The position numbers and the translations under genes were made by a program. The notes beneath the pieces were generated by a model. The model saw nothing but the letters and a program-made list of their open reading frames with translations. It did not search any database and was not told the origin of the DNA. A DNA stretch of 64,000 nt, taken from contig NZ_CP163518.1 in NCBI RefSeq assembly GCF_041080625.1, forward strand, positions 6,627,501 through 6,691,500. Direction: 5' to 3'. This stretch comes from Streptomyces sp. CG1 (GTDB lineage: Bacteria > Actinomycetota > Actinomycetes > Streptomycetales > Streptomycetaceae). The first letter of the stretch is position 1. The number at the start of each line of letters is the position of its first letter. Positions 52,406 to 60,972 of this stretch are shown here, piece after piece.

Positions 52406-53845
52406 ATGGCGGTGGCGGGGGTGACGGGGCGGGGCGGCGGATTTCCCGGGGAGTGGCTGAAGGGGATCACCGGCCGTCTCGCACGCCGAGTGAGGGCGGC
52501 GGGCGTAGCGAACGGCGCCACGGCTGCGGCCACGACGGCCACTTCGCCCGAACCCTCGATGAAGATCCAGGTCAGCGCGCTGCAGGCGATGTGCCGGCAG
52601 GTCTTCGGCTTCCGTCTGGCCATGATCGCCGTGGCGGCCCCGGCGGCCCTGCTGAACGCGGCCCCGGGACTCGGCGTCCGCCTGGTCGGCGCGGCCGTGG
52701 TCGTCACGTTCATGGTGTCCTACGTCCTCTTCCGCGACTGGGAGCGCTTCGGCCCCCTCCTGCTGCGCCACCCGTCCCTCCTCGCGGCGGACACCCTCTT
52801 CGGCTCCCTCCTGCTGATCTCGGCCGGCCCGGACACCACGCTCGCCTACGTCAGTGTCTGCACCCCGCTGCTCGCGGGCCTGGTCTACAGCTGGCGGGGC
52901 GCGGCCTTCTTCGCCTCCCTCCAGTCGCTGATCCTGCTCCTGGTCCACGCCACCCTGAAGGCCCACCGGCACGCCCCCGTCGCCGAGGCGCTCCTCCTGC
53001 CCGGCCTGTGCGTCATCGCCGGTGCCATGGGCTCGACCCTGCGCAACCTGATGCTCCGCTTCGGCGCGGCGACCCAGGCCCTGACGACGGTGCAGGCGCG
53101 CCTCGCGGCGGCGGAGGCGGTGAGCGCGGAACGCGCCCGGCTGGCCCGCGAGATGCACGATTCCGTGGCCAAGACCCTGTACGGCGTGGCCCTCGCGGCG
53201 GACGGCCTGGCGGCCACGGCCTCGACGGAGGCCCCCGATCCGGCCCGCATAAGGACCCAGGCGGACCTGGTGTCCCGCTCGGCGCGCAGGGCGGCGGCGG
53301 AGTCGCGGGAACTGCTGCGGGACCTGCGCAGGGAGCCGGCGCCGGACGGAGCGGAGACGTCCCTGTGGCCCGAACTGGACTCATGCATACGGGATTTCAC
53401 GACACGTACGGCGCTGACGGTCACGTGCGCACTCCCGCCGCCGCATGCCGTTCCCGCCCTGCCGGCCCCCCTTGCCCGCCATCTGCTCTCCATCACGGCG
53501 GAGGCGCTGGAGAACGCGCACCGGCACGCGTCGGCGACCCACGTGGACGTACGCGCGGCGGTCCACGGCGACCTGCTGCGCCTGTCGGTCCACGACGACG
53601 GCCGGGGCCTGCCGCCCGGCACCACGCTCGAACGGCTCCGCGAGTCCGGTCACTTCGGTCTGCTCGGCATGGTGGAGCGGGCCGCACAGCTGGGCGCCCG
53701 GATCCGCATCGGCCGGGGCTGGCACGAACGGGGCACGGAGGTACGCGTGGAAGTACCTCTGGCGTCCCTGAACCGTCCCGGCCCCGAACCCGGGGAAGCG
53801 CGAGAAGCCCCGGAATCCCGGGAATCCCGAGAGGAGGCACCATGA
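52406..53845 (+). CDS. NarL/DesK-type sensor histidine kinase
   Basis: This 479-residue membrane kinase has about five hydrophobic segments (residues 65-215), a HisKA_3 dimerisation helix with phospho-acceptor His251 in LAREMHDSVAKTLYGVAL, and an HATPase domain with EALENAHRHASAT (N box) and DDGRGLPPG (G box). The C-terminal tail is rich in Glu/Pro/Arg. It overlaps the response-regulator gene (ATGA) and is inserted in the pilus locus 7 bp after tadC, so it probably controls pilus expression. Confidence 0.93.
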   Translation: MAVAGVTGRGGGFPGEWLKGITGRLARRVRAAGVANGATAAATTATSPEPSMKIQVSALQAMCRQVFGFRLAMIAVAAPAALLNAAPGLGVRLVGAAVVVTFMVSYVLFRDWERFGPLLLRHPSLLAADTLFGSLLLISAGPDTTLAYVSVCTPLLAGLVYSWRGAAFFASLQSLILLLVHATLKAHRHAPVAEALLLPGLCVIAGAMGSTLRNLMLRFGAATQALTTVQARLAAAEAVSAERARLAREMHDSVAKTLYGVALAADGLAATASTEAPDPARIRTQADLVSRSARRAAAESRELLRDLRREPAPDGAETSLWPELDSCIRDFTTRTALTVTCALPPPHAVPALPAPLARHLLSITAEALENAHRHASATHVDVRAAVHGDLLRLSVHDDGRGLPPGTTLERLRESGHFGLLGMVERAAQLGARIRIGRGWHERGTEVRVEVPLASLNRPGPEPGEAREAPESRESREEAP

Positions 53846-54591
53846 AGCACAGTCCCCCCTGGCCGGAGGCCGCCCCGGCGGCGGCCCCGCTGCGGCTGCT
53901 GGTGGCCGACGACAACCCCGTGGTCAGGGCGGGCCTGACGGCCCTGCTCTCCGGCCGCGAGGACACGACGGTGGTGGCCGAGGCGACGGACGGCCGCGAG
54001 GCGTACGAGGCGGCGCTGCGACACCGCCCGGACGTCATCCTCCTCGACGTCCGCATGCCCGGGGTCGACGGAATCTCGGCATTGCCGCACCTGGTGCGGC
54101 TGGCGCCGGTCATGATGCTGACCTACAGCCATGAGACGGAGACCGTGCGGAAGGCTTTGCGGCTGGGGGCGGGCGGGTATCTGGTGCACGGCGAGTTCAC
54201 GACGGAGCAGTTGGTGCGGGCGGTGCGGGATGTCCGGGAGGGGCGGCCGCATGTGACGCCGGGGGCGGCGAAGGCGTTGCTGACAGAGCTGCGCGCAAAT
54301 GCATCTGCACACGCGGAGCCTCAAGTCCCGTATTTTCTAGGCGAAAACTCACCTCAAGCGCTTTCGCAACTGCAATCCTCTGTGGGACAGTCGTTCCGTT
54401 CACGTTTCCGGCTGAGTACGAGGGAGGCGGAGATCATGGACCTCATCGCGTCCGGCATGACCAACCAGCAGATCGCCGCCGCCTGCTTCATCTCCGAGAA
54501 GACGGTCAAGAACCACATCAACCGCATCTTCGCCAAACTCCAGACCACCACCAGGTCCCAGGCGGCCGCGAAGTGGCTGGGGGTGGCGTGA
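53842..54591 (+). CDS. LuxR/NarL-type response regulator
   Basis: This 249-residue partner of the upstream kinase has a receiver domain (VADDNPVVRAGL, phospho-acceptor Asp69 in LLDVRMPG) and a C-terminal LuxR helix-turn-helix (LSTREAEIMDLIASGMTNQQ, SEKTVKNHINRIFAKLQ). The linker (about residues 150-192, 54290-54420) uses codons rare elsewhere here (CTA, CAA, TCA, CCT) and is much less GC-rich, as if of different origin. GAGGAGG precedes the ATG. Confidence 0.94.
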   Translation: MKHSPPWPEAAPAAAPLRLLVADDNPVVRAGLTALLSGREDTTVVAEATDGREAYEAALRHRPDVILLDVRMPGVDGISALPHLVRLAPVMMLTYSHETETVRKALRLGAGGYLVHGEFTTEQLVRAVRDVREGRPHVTPGAAKALLTELRANASAHAEPQVPYFLGENSPQALSQLQSSVGQSFRSRFRLSTREAEIMDLIASGMTNQQIAAACFISEKTVKNHINRIFAKLQTTTRSQAAAKWLGVA

Positions 54592-54716
54592 GGTGAGGGC
54601 GTGGGGGAGTGCCAAAGGCGCCGAATGGGCCCGTCGTTGGGCCCTCGGGCCCTCCGGCGCGAGCCGCCTTCCGGCATACGTTGTCCGGATCGGAGGCGAA
54701 CCCGGAGGGGACCACC

Positions 54717-54914
54717 ATGAGCAACTGGTTCAACACCACCGTCGCATACCTGCAGACCCGGGTTGCCCGCAGCGACCGGGGGCAGACCGCGGTGGAGTAC
54801 CTCGGTATCATCGCGGTGGTGGTGGCGATCGTCCTGGCGATCACGGGGACGAGCATCGGGCAGACGATCTTCGATGCGATCCGGAACAAGATCACCCAAG
54901 TCACCGGCGGCTGA
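54717..54914 (+). CDS. flp: Flp-type major pilin
   Basis: This 65-residue prepilin starts at ATG 54717 after GGAGGGG, giving MSNWFNTTVAYLQTRV. The motif RGQTAVEYLGIIAVVVAIVLAITG contains the Flp Glu-Tyr pair and the single hydrophobic assembly helix. It lies after the kinase/regulator pair rather than at the head of the operon, with its own 125-bp upstream gap, allowing separate and stronger expression. Confidence 0.88.
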   Translation: MSNWFNTTVAYLQTRVARSDRGQTAVEYLGIIAVVVAIVLAITGTSIGQTIFDAIRNKITQVTGG

Positions 54915-55504
54915 TTCCTCCACATCGCGACACCGGGCAGGCCTTCCCCATCTACATCACGGTGGTGGCGGGTCTGCTCTTTCTTGCGTTGGTCTACCTC
55001 GCGGTCGGTCAGGCCGCGGTGAGCCGGAGCAGCGCGCAGACAGCGGCGGACGCGGCGGCTCTGGCGGCGGCGCAGAAGACCCGCGACCAGCTTGCGGGCA
55101 AGTGGGTGGACGACGTACGCGACCCGACGAAGTGGCAGGCCATCTTCGACGGGGACGGGGCTGTTGACTTCTGCTGGCGGGCGGACGAACTCGCCACGCA
55201 GAACGACGCGACGGCGGACTGCCGGCCCGGGCGGCTGAGCTACGCGGTCGACGCCAGGACGATCAAGTCCGTGGGTGACTCGGTGGTGCCTGGCACCGAG
55301 AACGTGCACTCGAGGGCGCATGCGACTGCCGTGATCGAACCCCTCTGCAAGCCCCCCGGTGCCGGCGCCAAGGGCAACGCCCTGCTCCAACTCACCTGCA
55401 AGGACAAGATCTGGCATCTGAAGCCGGACGACACGACGGGGCTCCCGAAGCCCGAAGACCTCTTCGACGTCCATCTGGCCGACTCACCGGCGAACGATCA
55501 ATGA
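54911..55504 (+). CDS. TadG-like pilus/secreted protein with non-canonical start
   Basis: This 197-residue protein has an N-terminal helix (FPIYITVVAGLLFLALVYLAVG) and the TadG-type motif SRSSAQTAADAAALAAA, then an extracytoplasmic domain with cysteines (FCWRAD, ADCRPG, LCKPPG, TCKDK). The frame has no ATG, GTG or TTG before the helix. The best start is CTG at 54911, overlapping the flp stop (CTGA), with ATT at 54914 next. Translational coupling to flp would make this feasible. Confidence 0.78.
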   Translation: MIPPHRDTGQAFPIYITVVAGLLFLALVYLAVGQAAVSRSSAQTAADAAALAAAQKTRDQLAGKWVDDVRDPTKWQAIFDGDGAVDFCWRADELATQNDATADCRPGRLSYAVDARTIKSVGDSVVPGTENVHSRAHATAVIEPLCKPPGAGAKGNALLQLTCKDKIWHLKPDDTTGLPKPEDLFDVHLADSPANDQ

Positions 55505-55520
55505 CGAAGGAAGCGGAGCG

Positions 55521-56105
55521 ATGAGCATTCGGTTCACTGCGAAGGCCCGCAGGGGGATGGTCGCATTGGCCGTTGCGGCTGGTCTGGCCGTCGGTGTGGC
55601 CGGTTGTGGTGGAAGCGGTGGCGGCGACGGCAAGAAGCCGGACACTTCGGCGTCCGCTTCCCGGGCGAGCGGCTCCGGGCCGAGCGCCCAGGAGGGGCAG
55701 TCGAATCAGCCGATCGCCGAGTTGCACGGGTCGGACGGACTGCTGCTCCAGATCACCTCCGCGCAACGCGATTCCGGTGGCTTCGTCACCGTGAACGGCA
55801 CCCTGAAGAACGACGGGGCCAAGCAACTGCTCATCCCGTCCGCGCTCAGCGGCAGTGAAACCGAGATCACCAAGCACGGCCCGTCCCTGGGCGGAGCCAC
55901 CCTGGTCGACTCCAAGGGCAAGAAGCGTTACTACGTCCTGCGTGACACCGATGGCGGCCCGCTGACCACCACCGGCTTCGACACGCTGAAGGCGGGTGCG
56001 TCGCTGGCGGTCTTCATGCAGTTTCCCTCCCCGCCCGCGGACGTCTCCGACGTGACTCTCCAACTGCCCACCCTCTCCTCCGCCACCATCAAGATCTCCG
56101 GGTGA
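55521..56105 (+). CDS. Lipoprotein of unknown function in the pilus locus
   Basis: This 194-residue protein has a signal peptide with lipobox VGVAGC (lipidated Cys at about residue 29), a Ser/Ala-rich linker and a beta-rich domain (GGFVTVNGTLKNDGAKQLLIP, RYYVLRDTDGGPLTTTGF) of DUF4352-like appearance. It lies 16 bp after the TadG-like gene and 7 bp before the OmpA-domain gene, so all are likely one unit. Role unknown; surface anchoring of the pilus apparatus is possible. Confidence 0.8.
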   Translation: MSIRFTAKARRGMVALAVAAGLAVGVAGCGGSGGGDGKKPDTSASASRASGSGPSAQEGQSNQPIAELHGSDGLLLQITSAQRDSGGFVTVNGTLKNDGAKQLLIPSALSGSETEITKHGPSLGGATLVDSKGKKRYYVLRDTDGGPLTTTGFDTLKAGASLAVFMQFPSPPADVSDVTLQLPTLSSATIKISG

Positions 56106-56112
56106 GGCCGAA

Positions 56113-56727
56113 GTGACCACCACCCGTCTCGCGCTCACCCTCACCGCCGTGACCCTCCTCCTCGCCACGACCCCGGCCCGGGCCGACGACACGGACCCGA
56201 GCCAGCCCCCCGTCACCGAACCCTCCGCCAGCGCCCCGGTGAAGATCGACCCCACCTCTCCGAACCTCAAGCTCCCCGAAGGCGCCACCCTCGCCGCGCC
56301 CAAGGTGCTGGACATCAAGTCGGTCGTCGAGGACCAGAGTGGGGACGAGCGGCGCGAGGACACCAACGTGGACGTCACCTTCGCGCTGCAGGCCGAAGTC
56401 CTCTTCAGCAAGGACAGCGCCAAGCTCAGCGACGATGCGAAGGCCCGGATCGCCACCATCGCCGATGAGATCAAGAAGCAGAAGGCCACCCAGATCCGCG
56501 TCTTCGGCTTCACCGACAACCTCGGCTCCGCCGCCCACGGCGACGTCCTGTCCAAGCAGCGCGCCAACGCCGTCCAGGCCGTCCTGGACCAGGACCTGAA
56601 CGACCCGAACGTCACCTTCGAGGTCCGCGGCTACGGCGAGCAGTACCCGATCGCTGACAACTCCACCGAGGAGGGCCGGCGGAAGAACCGACGCGTCGAG
56701 GTCTCCTTCCCCCGCACCCAGGGGTAA
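56113..56727 (+). CDS. OmpA-domain exported protein
   Basis: This 204-residue protein starts at GTG 56113, has a signal peptide ending near ARA-D and a C-terminal OmpA-like peptidoglycan-binding domain (VLFSKDSAKLSDDAKARIATI, VFGFTDNLGSAAHGDVLSKQR, YGEQYPIADNSTEEGRRKNR). It would bind diaminopimelate peptidoglycan and could fix the pilus machinery in the wall. Last gene of the pilus block. Confidence 0.87.
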   Translation: MTTTRLALTLTAVTLLLATTPARADDTDPSQPPVTEPSASAPVKIDPTSPNLKLPEGATLAAPKVLDIKSVVEDQSGDERREDTNVDVTFALQAEVLFSKDSAKLSDDAKARIATIADEIKKQKATQIRVFGFTDNLGSAAHGDVLSKQRANAVQAVLDQDLNDPNVTFEVRGYGEQYPIADNSTEEGRRKNRRVEVSFPRTQG

Positions 56728-56745
56728 CCCCGCGGTGAAGGCCCG

Positions 56746-57159
56746 CTACTCACCCACCTCGTACTCGAACCAGATCCGATGGGTGCCGTCCGCGTCGACC
56801 GCCATGCCGCCGGCTCCTCGGATTCCGGCCAGCCCTCCCGTCCCGCTGCCCGGCACGATCACGAAGAACTCGGCCTCTCTGCCCTCCCCGTGGGTCGTCG
56901 CCGAGTGGGCGAAGTTGAAGGAGCCGCTTCGCTCACCCAGTCTTCCCTCGAAGGACTCCATGGCGACATAGGTGCCGGTCCCACTGGACTGGTCGTACGC
57001 CGCGGTGAACAGCGTCGCCGACACTCCGGCGGCCTCGCCCTCGTACCGCTTCCGCATCGTGGCCACCCCGACCGGCACCGCCGTCTCGACCACCGGCTCC
57101 GGCAGCCGTACCTCAGCCGGAGTGAACTCCTCGACCTTGAACGTCCCTGAAGCTCTCAT
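56746..57159 (-). CDS. DUF3224 domain protein
   Basis: This 137-residue beta-barrel-like protein has the features of DUF3224: MRASGTFKVEEFTP, KRYEGEAAGVSATLFTAAYD, GTYVAMESFEGRLGERSGSF and a final HRIWFEYEV. No catalytic residues are known. It converges on the OmpA gene with an 18-bp gap and is 9 bp from the DUF192 gene upstream, so both may be co-transcribed. Confidence 0.9.
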   Translation of the reverse strand: MRASGTFKVEEFTPAEVRLPEPVVETAVPVGVATMRKRYEGEAAGVSATLFTAAYDQSSGTGTYVAMESFEGRLGERSGSFNFAHSATTHGEGREAEFFVIVPGSGTGGLAGIRGAGGMAVDADGTHRIWFEYEVGE

Positions 57160-57168
57160 GCCGCGATG

Positions 57169-57570
57169 CTAGGACGCGCCACTGACAACAGCGTCCACCT
57201 CGACACTCACCCGCACCCCCGCCCGCAGTCCCCACCCCGCCATCGTCCCCGCCTCCGCCTCCAGGACATGCCGTGCGCGCAGCCGGGGCAGGCCCAGGCG
57301 GCCCGGTTTCATCGTGCGGACGGCGCGGACGGTCAGGCGCCGGTCCAGGTAGGCGACGTCGATCGGGATCCGCATCCCGAACGTGTGCACCCCGCTCGCC
57401 GGTGACAGCAGCAGCACCCCGACGACCGAGTCCCGGCCCAGCAGCCCCTTGGTCCGGGCCCGGTAGGAGGCCGCGATCTCCAGGGGGAGGACCACCGAGG
57501 CTCCGCCTCCGCCTCCGTCGTCCTTCGGCACGATCAGTCTTCCGGACCCGTCCCGCCAGCGTCGCCCCAT
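57169..57570 (-). CDS. DUF192 domain protein
   Basis: This 133-residue protein carries the DUF192 signatures ARTKGLLGRDSV, GVHTFGMRIPIDVAYLD and HVLEAEAGTMAGWGLRAGV. No signal peptide is apparent, unlike many family members. Function unknown; ATG at 57570. Confidence 0.88.
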   Translation of the reverse strand: MGRRWRDGSGRLIVPKDDGGGGGASVVLPLEIAASYRARTKGLLGRDSVVGVLLLSPASGVHTFGMRIPIDVAYLDRRLTVRAVRTMKPGRLGLPRLRARHVLEAEAGTMAGWGLRAGVRVSVEVDAVVSGAS

Positions 57571-57667
57571 GTCCCCTCGTCCCTCCCCGCATCAGCCACG
57601 CGCGGCCAACTCTCCCGTGACGGAAACCCGGTTGCCACCCCACTTCCTCCCCACTAGGAAGAGGTCC

Positions 57668-58540
57668 ATGACTGGACTCGGTGTCGTGTTCCGCCCCCAG
57701 CTTCCGCCCGAGCGCCTGCGGGCGGTCGCTCGCGTCGCGGACGACGTGGGGCTCGAGGAACTGTGGCTGTGGGAGGACTGTTTCCGGGAGGGCGGGATCG
57801 CGACCGCCGCCGCGGCGCTCGCGTGGACCGAGCGGGTGCGCGTCGGCGTCGGACTGCTGCCCGTGCCCCTCAGGAACGTGGCCCTGACCGCGATGGAGGC
57901 CGCTTCCCTGCACCGGATGTTCCCCGGCCGCGCGACCCTGGTCGTCGGCCATGGTGTGCAGGACTGGATGGGGCAGGTCGGCGCCCGTGCCGCCTCCCCG
58001 CTCAACCTGCTCGGTGAGCATCTCGACGCCCTGCGCGCCCTGTTGCGCGGCGAACGGCTCACCGTGCGGGGCCGGTACGTCTCGCTGGACGACGTCGCCC
58101 TCGACTGGCCGCCGGAGCGGGCGGTGCCCGTGCTCGCCGGCGCCACCGGACCTCGCACGCTCCGTCTCTCCGGCGCCAAGGCCGACGGTACGCTCCTCAC
58201 CGCATCCACTTCCCCGGACGGCGTACGGCAGGCCCGGCAGCTCATCGAGGAGGGGGCGAAGCAGGCGGGCCGCGGTGAGCCGCACCAGGTCGTCGTCTAT
58301 CTGCTGGCCGCCACGGGGGCCGGCGCCGAGTCCCGGCTGCGGGCCGAACTCGCCGCAGATGGGCTGGAGTCGGCGTCCGGTGCCGGGGTCGCGGGTGACG
58401 CGGCCGCCGTGGCCGCGGCGGTACGGCGGCTCGCCGAGGCCGGTGCCGACACCGTCGTACTGCAGCCGACCGGGGATGAGCCCGACCCGGAGGGGTTCGT
58501 GCGGTTCGCCGCCGAGGAGGTCCGGCCGCTGGTGGTGTGA
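57668..58540 (+). CDS. LLM-class F420/flavin-dependent oxidoreductase
   Basis: This 290-residue luciferase-like monooxygenase barrel has VADDVGLEELWLWEDCFREGG at the N-terminal strand-helix, RVRVGVGLLPVPLRNV, FPGRATLVVGHGVQDWMGQVG and VPVLAGATGPRTLRLSG. The ATG at 57668 follows AGGAAGAGG. F420 is the common cofactor of such actinobacterial enzymes; the substrate is unknown. Confidence 0.9.
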   Translation: MTGLGVVFRPQLPPERLRAVARVADDVGLEELWLWEDCFREGGIATAAAALAWTERVRVGVGLLPVPLRNVALTAMEAASLHRMFPGRATLVVGHGVQDWMGQVGARAASPLNLLGEHLDALRALLRGERLTVRGRYVSLDDVALDWPPERAVPVLAGATGPRTLRLSGAKADGTLLTASTSPDGVRQARQLIEEGAKQAGRGEPHQVVVYLLAATGAGAESRLRAELAADGLESASGAGVAGDAAAVAAAVRRLAEAGADTVVLQPTGDEPDPEGFVRFAAEEVRPLVV

Positions 58541-58585
58541 GGCGGCGGGGAGGCGTTGTCAGTGGCGGCTGCCACACTGCCTTGC

Positions 58586-59068
58586 ATGACCGAGGAGCAC
58601 AGCGAAGTGAGCCTGCGGGGAGTCACGGACGACGATCTGTTCGTCCTCCTCGCCTACGAGCACGACCCGGAAGCCGTCCGGCGGTCGAGATTCACGCCCC
58701 GGCCGCGGGACGCCTTCCTCAAGCACTGGCGCGAACGGGTGCTGGGCGATCCCGACTCTCTCGTGCGGACGGTCACCGTGGGCGGCGAGGTCGCGGGGAG
58801 CGTCGTCTCCTGGACGGCGGAGGGGCAGCGGCGCTTCGTCGGGTACTGGCTGGGCCGGCCGTACTGGGGCCGCGGCGTCGGCACCCGTGCGCTCGGCCTC
58901 TTCCTGAAGCTGGAGCGGGTACGGCCCTTGTACGCCGACCCGTTCCGCGGCAACACCGCCTCCGTCCGCCTCCTGGAAAGACACGGATTCGAGCAAGCCG
59001 GCACCGTCCGACACGGCATCGACGACCACATCCTCCTCGTCCTGCGCGAGCAGAGCGACACCGGCTGA
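58586..59068 (+). CDS. GNAT-family N-acetyltransferase
   Basis: This 160-residue acetyl-CoA enzyme of the RimJ/RimL-like group has VGGEVAGSVVSW, acetyl-CoA loop GRPYWGRGVGTRALG and PFRGNTASVRLLERHGFEQAG. The substrate is unknown. Shortly after its stop comes the truncated deaminase remnant, indicating a deletion at its 3' edge. Confidence 0.9.
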   Translation: MTEEHSEVSLRGVTDDDLFVLLAYEHDPEAVRRSRFTPRPRDAFLKHWRERVLGDPDSLVRTVTVGGEVAGSVVSWTAEGQRRFVGYWLGRPYWGRGVGTRALGLFLKLERVRPLYADPFRGNTASVRLLERHGFEQAGTVRHGIDDHILLVLREQSDTG

Positions 59069-59070
59069 CG

Positions 59071-59451
59071 TGGACGCCGCTGTGCGGCCCCCGCCTGCTC
59101 ACGACCCTCGAACCCTGCCTGCTGTGCAGCAGCGCGCTGATCCACGCCCATGTCCCGCACGTCGTCCACGCCGCCGACGACCGGTGGCGCGGCATCGAGC
59201 GGGTCCCGGAGGCCGGCGGCGCGATCGCTGCCCGGTGGGCGCGGCGAGAGGGTCCGTTGGGCGGGGCGCTGCGGCCGCTCGCGCGGTTCGGCGGGCTGCT
59301 CATGGGGATGTGGGAGGCGCTGTACCAGCCGGAGCGGGTGCCGGCCGGAGCCCCCGCCCGCCGGTTGCTGGGCGCCGGGCTGCTCGATGCGCCGAGCGCT
59401 CGTGCGGCGTATGGCCTGGCCGCACCGGTCCTGGTCAGCTGGGGTCAGTGA
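59071..59451 (+). pseudogene. C-terminal remnant of a CMP/dCMP-type nucleoside deaminase
   Basis: The frame from 59071 reads LLTTLEPCLLCSSALIHAHVP and AADDRWRGIERVPEAGG through to a stop at 59451. This is the C-terminal two thirds of a cytidine-deaminase-like protein with the zinc PCxxC pair. The N-terminal part with the HxE catalytic motif is missing, and no start codon or ribosome binding site belongs to this frame. It begins only 2 bp after the acetyltransferase stop. Confidence 0.75.
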
Positions 59452-59938
59452 GCGGAGGATGGTCGCCGGTGGTGCCGTCGAGCAGTTCGCGCAGGATGTC
59501 CATGTGTCCGGCGTGCCGGGCGGTCTCCTCGATCATGTGGACCAGGGTCCAGCGCAGAGTCACGGTGATGTCGCGCCAGGCCGGGTGGCCCTGGGCGGTC
59601 AGGGGCAGCTCGGTGATCACGGAGTCGGCGGCGGCGCGGGCACGGCCGTAGAAGGCGATGATCCGTTCCGTCGTCTCGTCGGGGGTGATGCGCAGGTCCT
59701 CGTTCTCGTACGGGTCGAACCACAGGGGCTCCGCCTCGCCCCCGAACGTCTCCACGAACCATCCGTACTCGACCGAGGCCAGATGCTTCACGAGGCCCAG
59801 CAGGTTGGTGCCCGTAGGTGTCATCGGGCGGCGCAGCTGCTCGTCGTCGAGCCCTTGCAGCTTCCACAGCACCGCGTCCCGATGCCGGTCCAGACTCGCG
59901 TGCAGTGTCTGCTTCTCTCCGGCGGAGTAAGGCGTCAT
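59435..59938 (-). CDS. DinB-family (DUF664) protein
   Basis: This 167-residue four-helix bundle protein is typical of DUF664/DinB. Probable metal-binding histidines are in LGLVKHLASVEYGWF, WTLVHMIEETARHAGHMDIL. Such proteins include thiol-S-transferases using mycothiol or bacillithiol, which would fit an actinomycete, but the substrate is unknown. The start at MTPYSAGEKQTLHASLD is preferred over 59992. The 3' end overlaps the deaminase remnant by 17 bp. Confidence 0.85.
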   Translation of the reverse strand: MTPYSAGEKQTLHASLDRHRDAVLWKLQGLDDEQLRRPMTPTGTNLLGLVKHLASVEYGWFVETFGGEAEPLWFDPYENEDLRITPDETTERIIAFYGRARAAADSVITELPLTAQGHPAWRDITVTLRWTLVHMIEETARHAGHMDILRELLDGTTGDHPPLTDPS

Positions 59939-60089
59939 ACGGGCGGAAACTAGCAGGGCGGCTCCACGGTGTCCTGGGATCTTGGCCGACATGCCAGTTC
60001 ACCGTTCCTTCGAGGACCTCGCTTTCGGATCCAGCCGGGGTCGCGGGCCCTGGCACATACCCCCACTGCCTTGAGGGGGGCACCGCCAT

Positions 60090-60457
60090 ATGGGCAAGGC
60101 CACCGCCCTGCTGCGGCCGCGCGGTGTGGTGGTCGTCACCTTCCCGGACGACGCACCGCTGCCGTTCGACGACGAGACGTTCGCCCCGGTCCTCAGCCGG
60201 CATCCGGTGCGTCCGTACGGGGAGGAGACCGCCCGGGTGGTGCGGCCCGGAGGCACCACGTACTTCGCCCAGCATGTCGGGTCGGCCGGCGTCTTCGAGC
60301 GGGTCGGCGGCGAGGCGGCCGGGTGGCCGGGTGGTCGGTGGTCCAGGGATGCACGGTGGAGGCGTACGAGCGCCGACTTCGCGCGCCGCACGAACCGATC
60401 GAGCGGCAGGGCCCGTTCGTCGCGCACAGCACCCGGCATCTCTTCGACGTTCGCTAG
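60090..60457 (+). pseudogene. Class I SAM-dependent methyltransferase remnant
   Basis: The frame from 60090 encodes LPFDDETFAPVLSRHPVRPYGEETARVVRPGGTTYFAQHVG, the post-motif II/III part of a methyltransferase. It then shifts: the expected C-terminus (CTVEAYERRLRAPHEPIERQ then FVAHSTRHLFDVR) is in another frame and stops at 60457. The SAM-binding glycine loop and about 70 central residues are missing. A decayed gene. Confidence 0.75.
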
Positions 60458-60622
60458 CCGGCCCGCTGACGAACCGGCTGCCGGGAGAAAACGTCTGAAA
60501 ACAGCCGCGGTTCACCCTGTGTTTGTCTCGGGTTTCCGCATTGTTATCTCCTCCGGTTCACATCTGTCTCACCTGTCACGTAAGTTCAGACCAAGGTAAT
60601 TCGCGCACGCAAAGCTGCGCGG

Positions 60623-60862
60623 GCGGCACCGCGCAGTGGAGGGGGCTGTGCGGTGCCGCGAAACCCGGCGATGTCCCCGCGTTCCCGTAGCGGAATGGTC
60701 AAGTCACCATTCGCTGACCGGGTAGCCCGTCGGGGGGACGCCGGGGCAACTCGCCGACACATCCCCAAGATGGCCCAAACCGTCTGGATCCCTCGGAATC
60801 GCTTCGTATCCGACCGGTTCTGCCTGAGATTCCGCTGTGAATCGGCCAGGCGACACCCCTGA
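60623..60862 (+). other. Candidate regulated leader or small RNA with a 69-codon frame
   Basis: The hairpin GCGGCACCGC / GCGGTGCCGC (60623-60632, 60650-60659), extended by GCAG/CTGT, has GGAGGGGG in its loop. That sequence would be a good ribosome binding site for GTG at 60653, whose codon lies in the stem. The frame encodes 69 Arg-rich residues (MPRNPAMSPRSRSGMVKSPF...) but only about 70% of its third positions are G or C, low for this genome. The feature may therefore be an RNA rather than a protein gene. Confidence 0.35.
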
Positions 60863-60972
60863 ATCCAGCATTCCGCGCCCATCGGGGCGTCGCCGGATGA
60901 TTCCGGAGAGTAGTTGTCTCCCGCCGATGCACCCACCATCCCTTACGAAGGGTTATGGTGGAAGCCCCCCCT

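Noticed and set aside
60640..60800. Possible c-di-AMP (ydaO-type) riboswitch in the 60.6-60.8 kb structured region
   Set aside because: The hallmark segments I would expect (GGGTGAATC and a CCGAACCCGACAGCTAAC-like part) are not found, and no cell-wall hydrolase gene follows directly.
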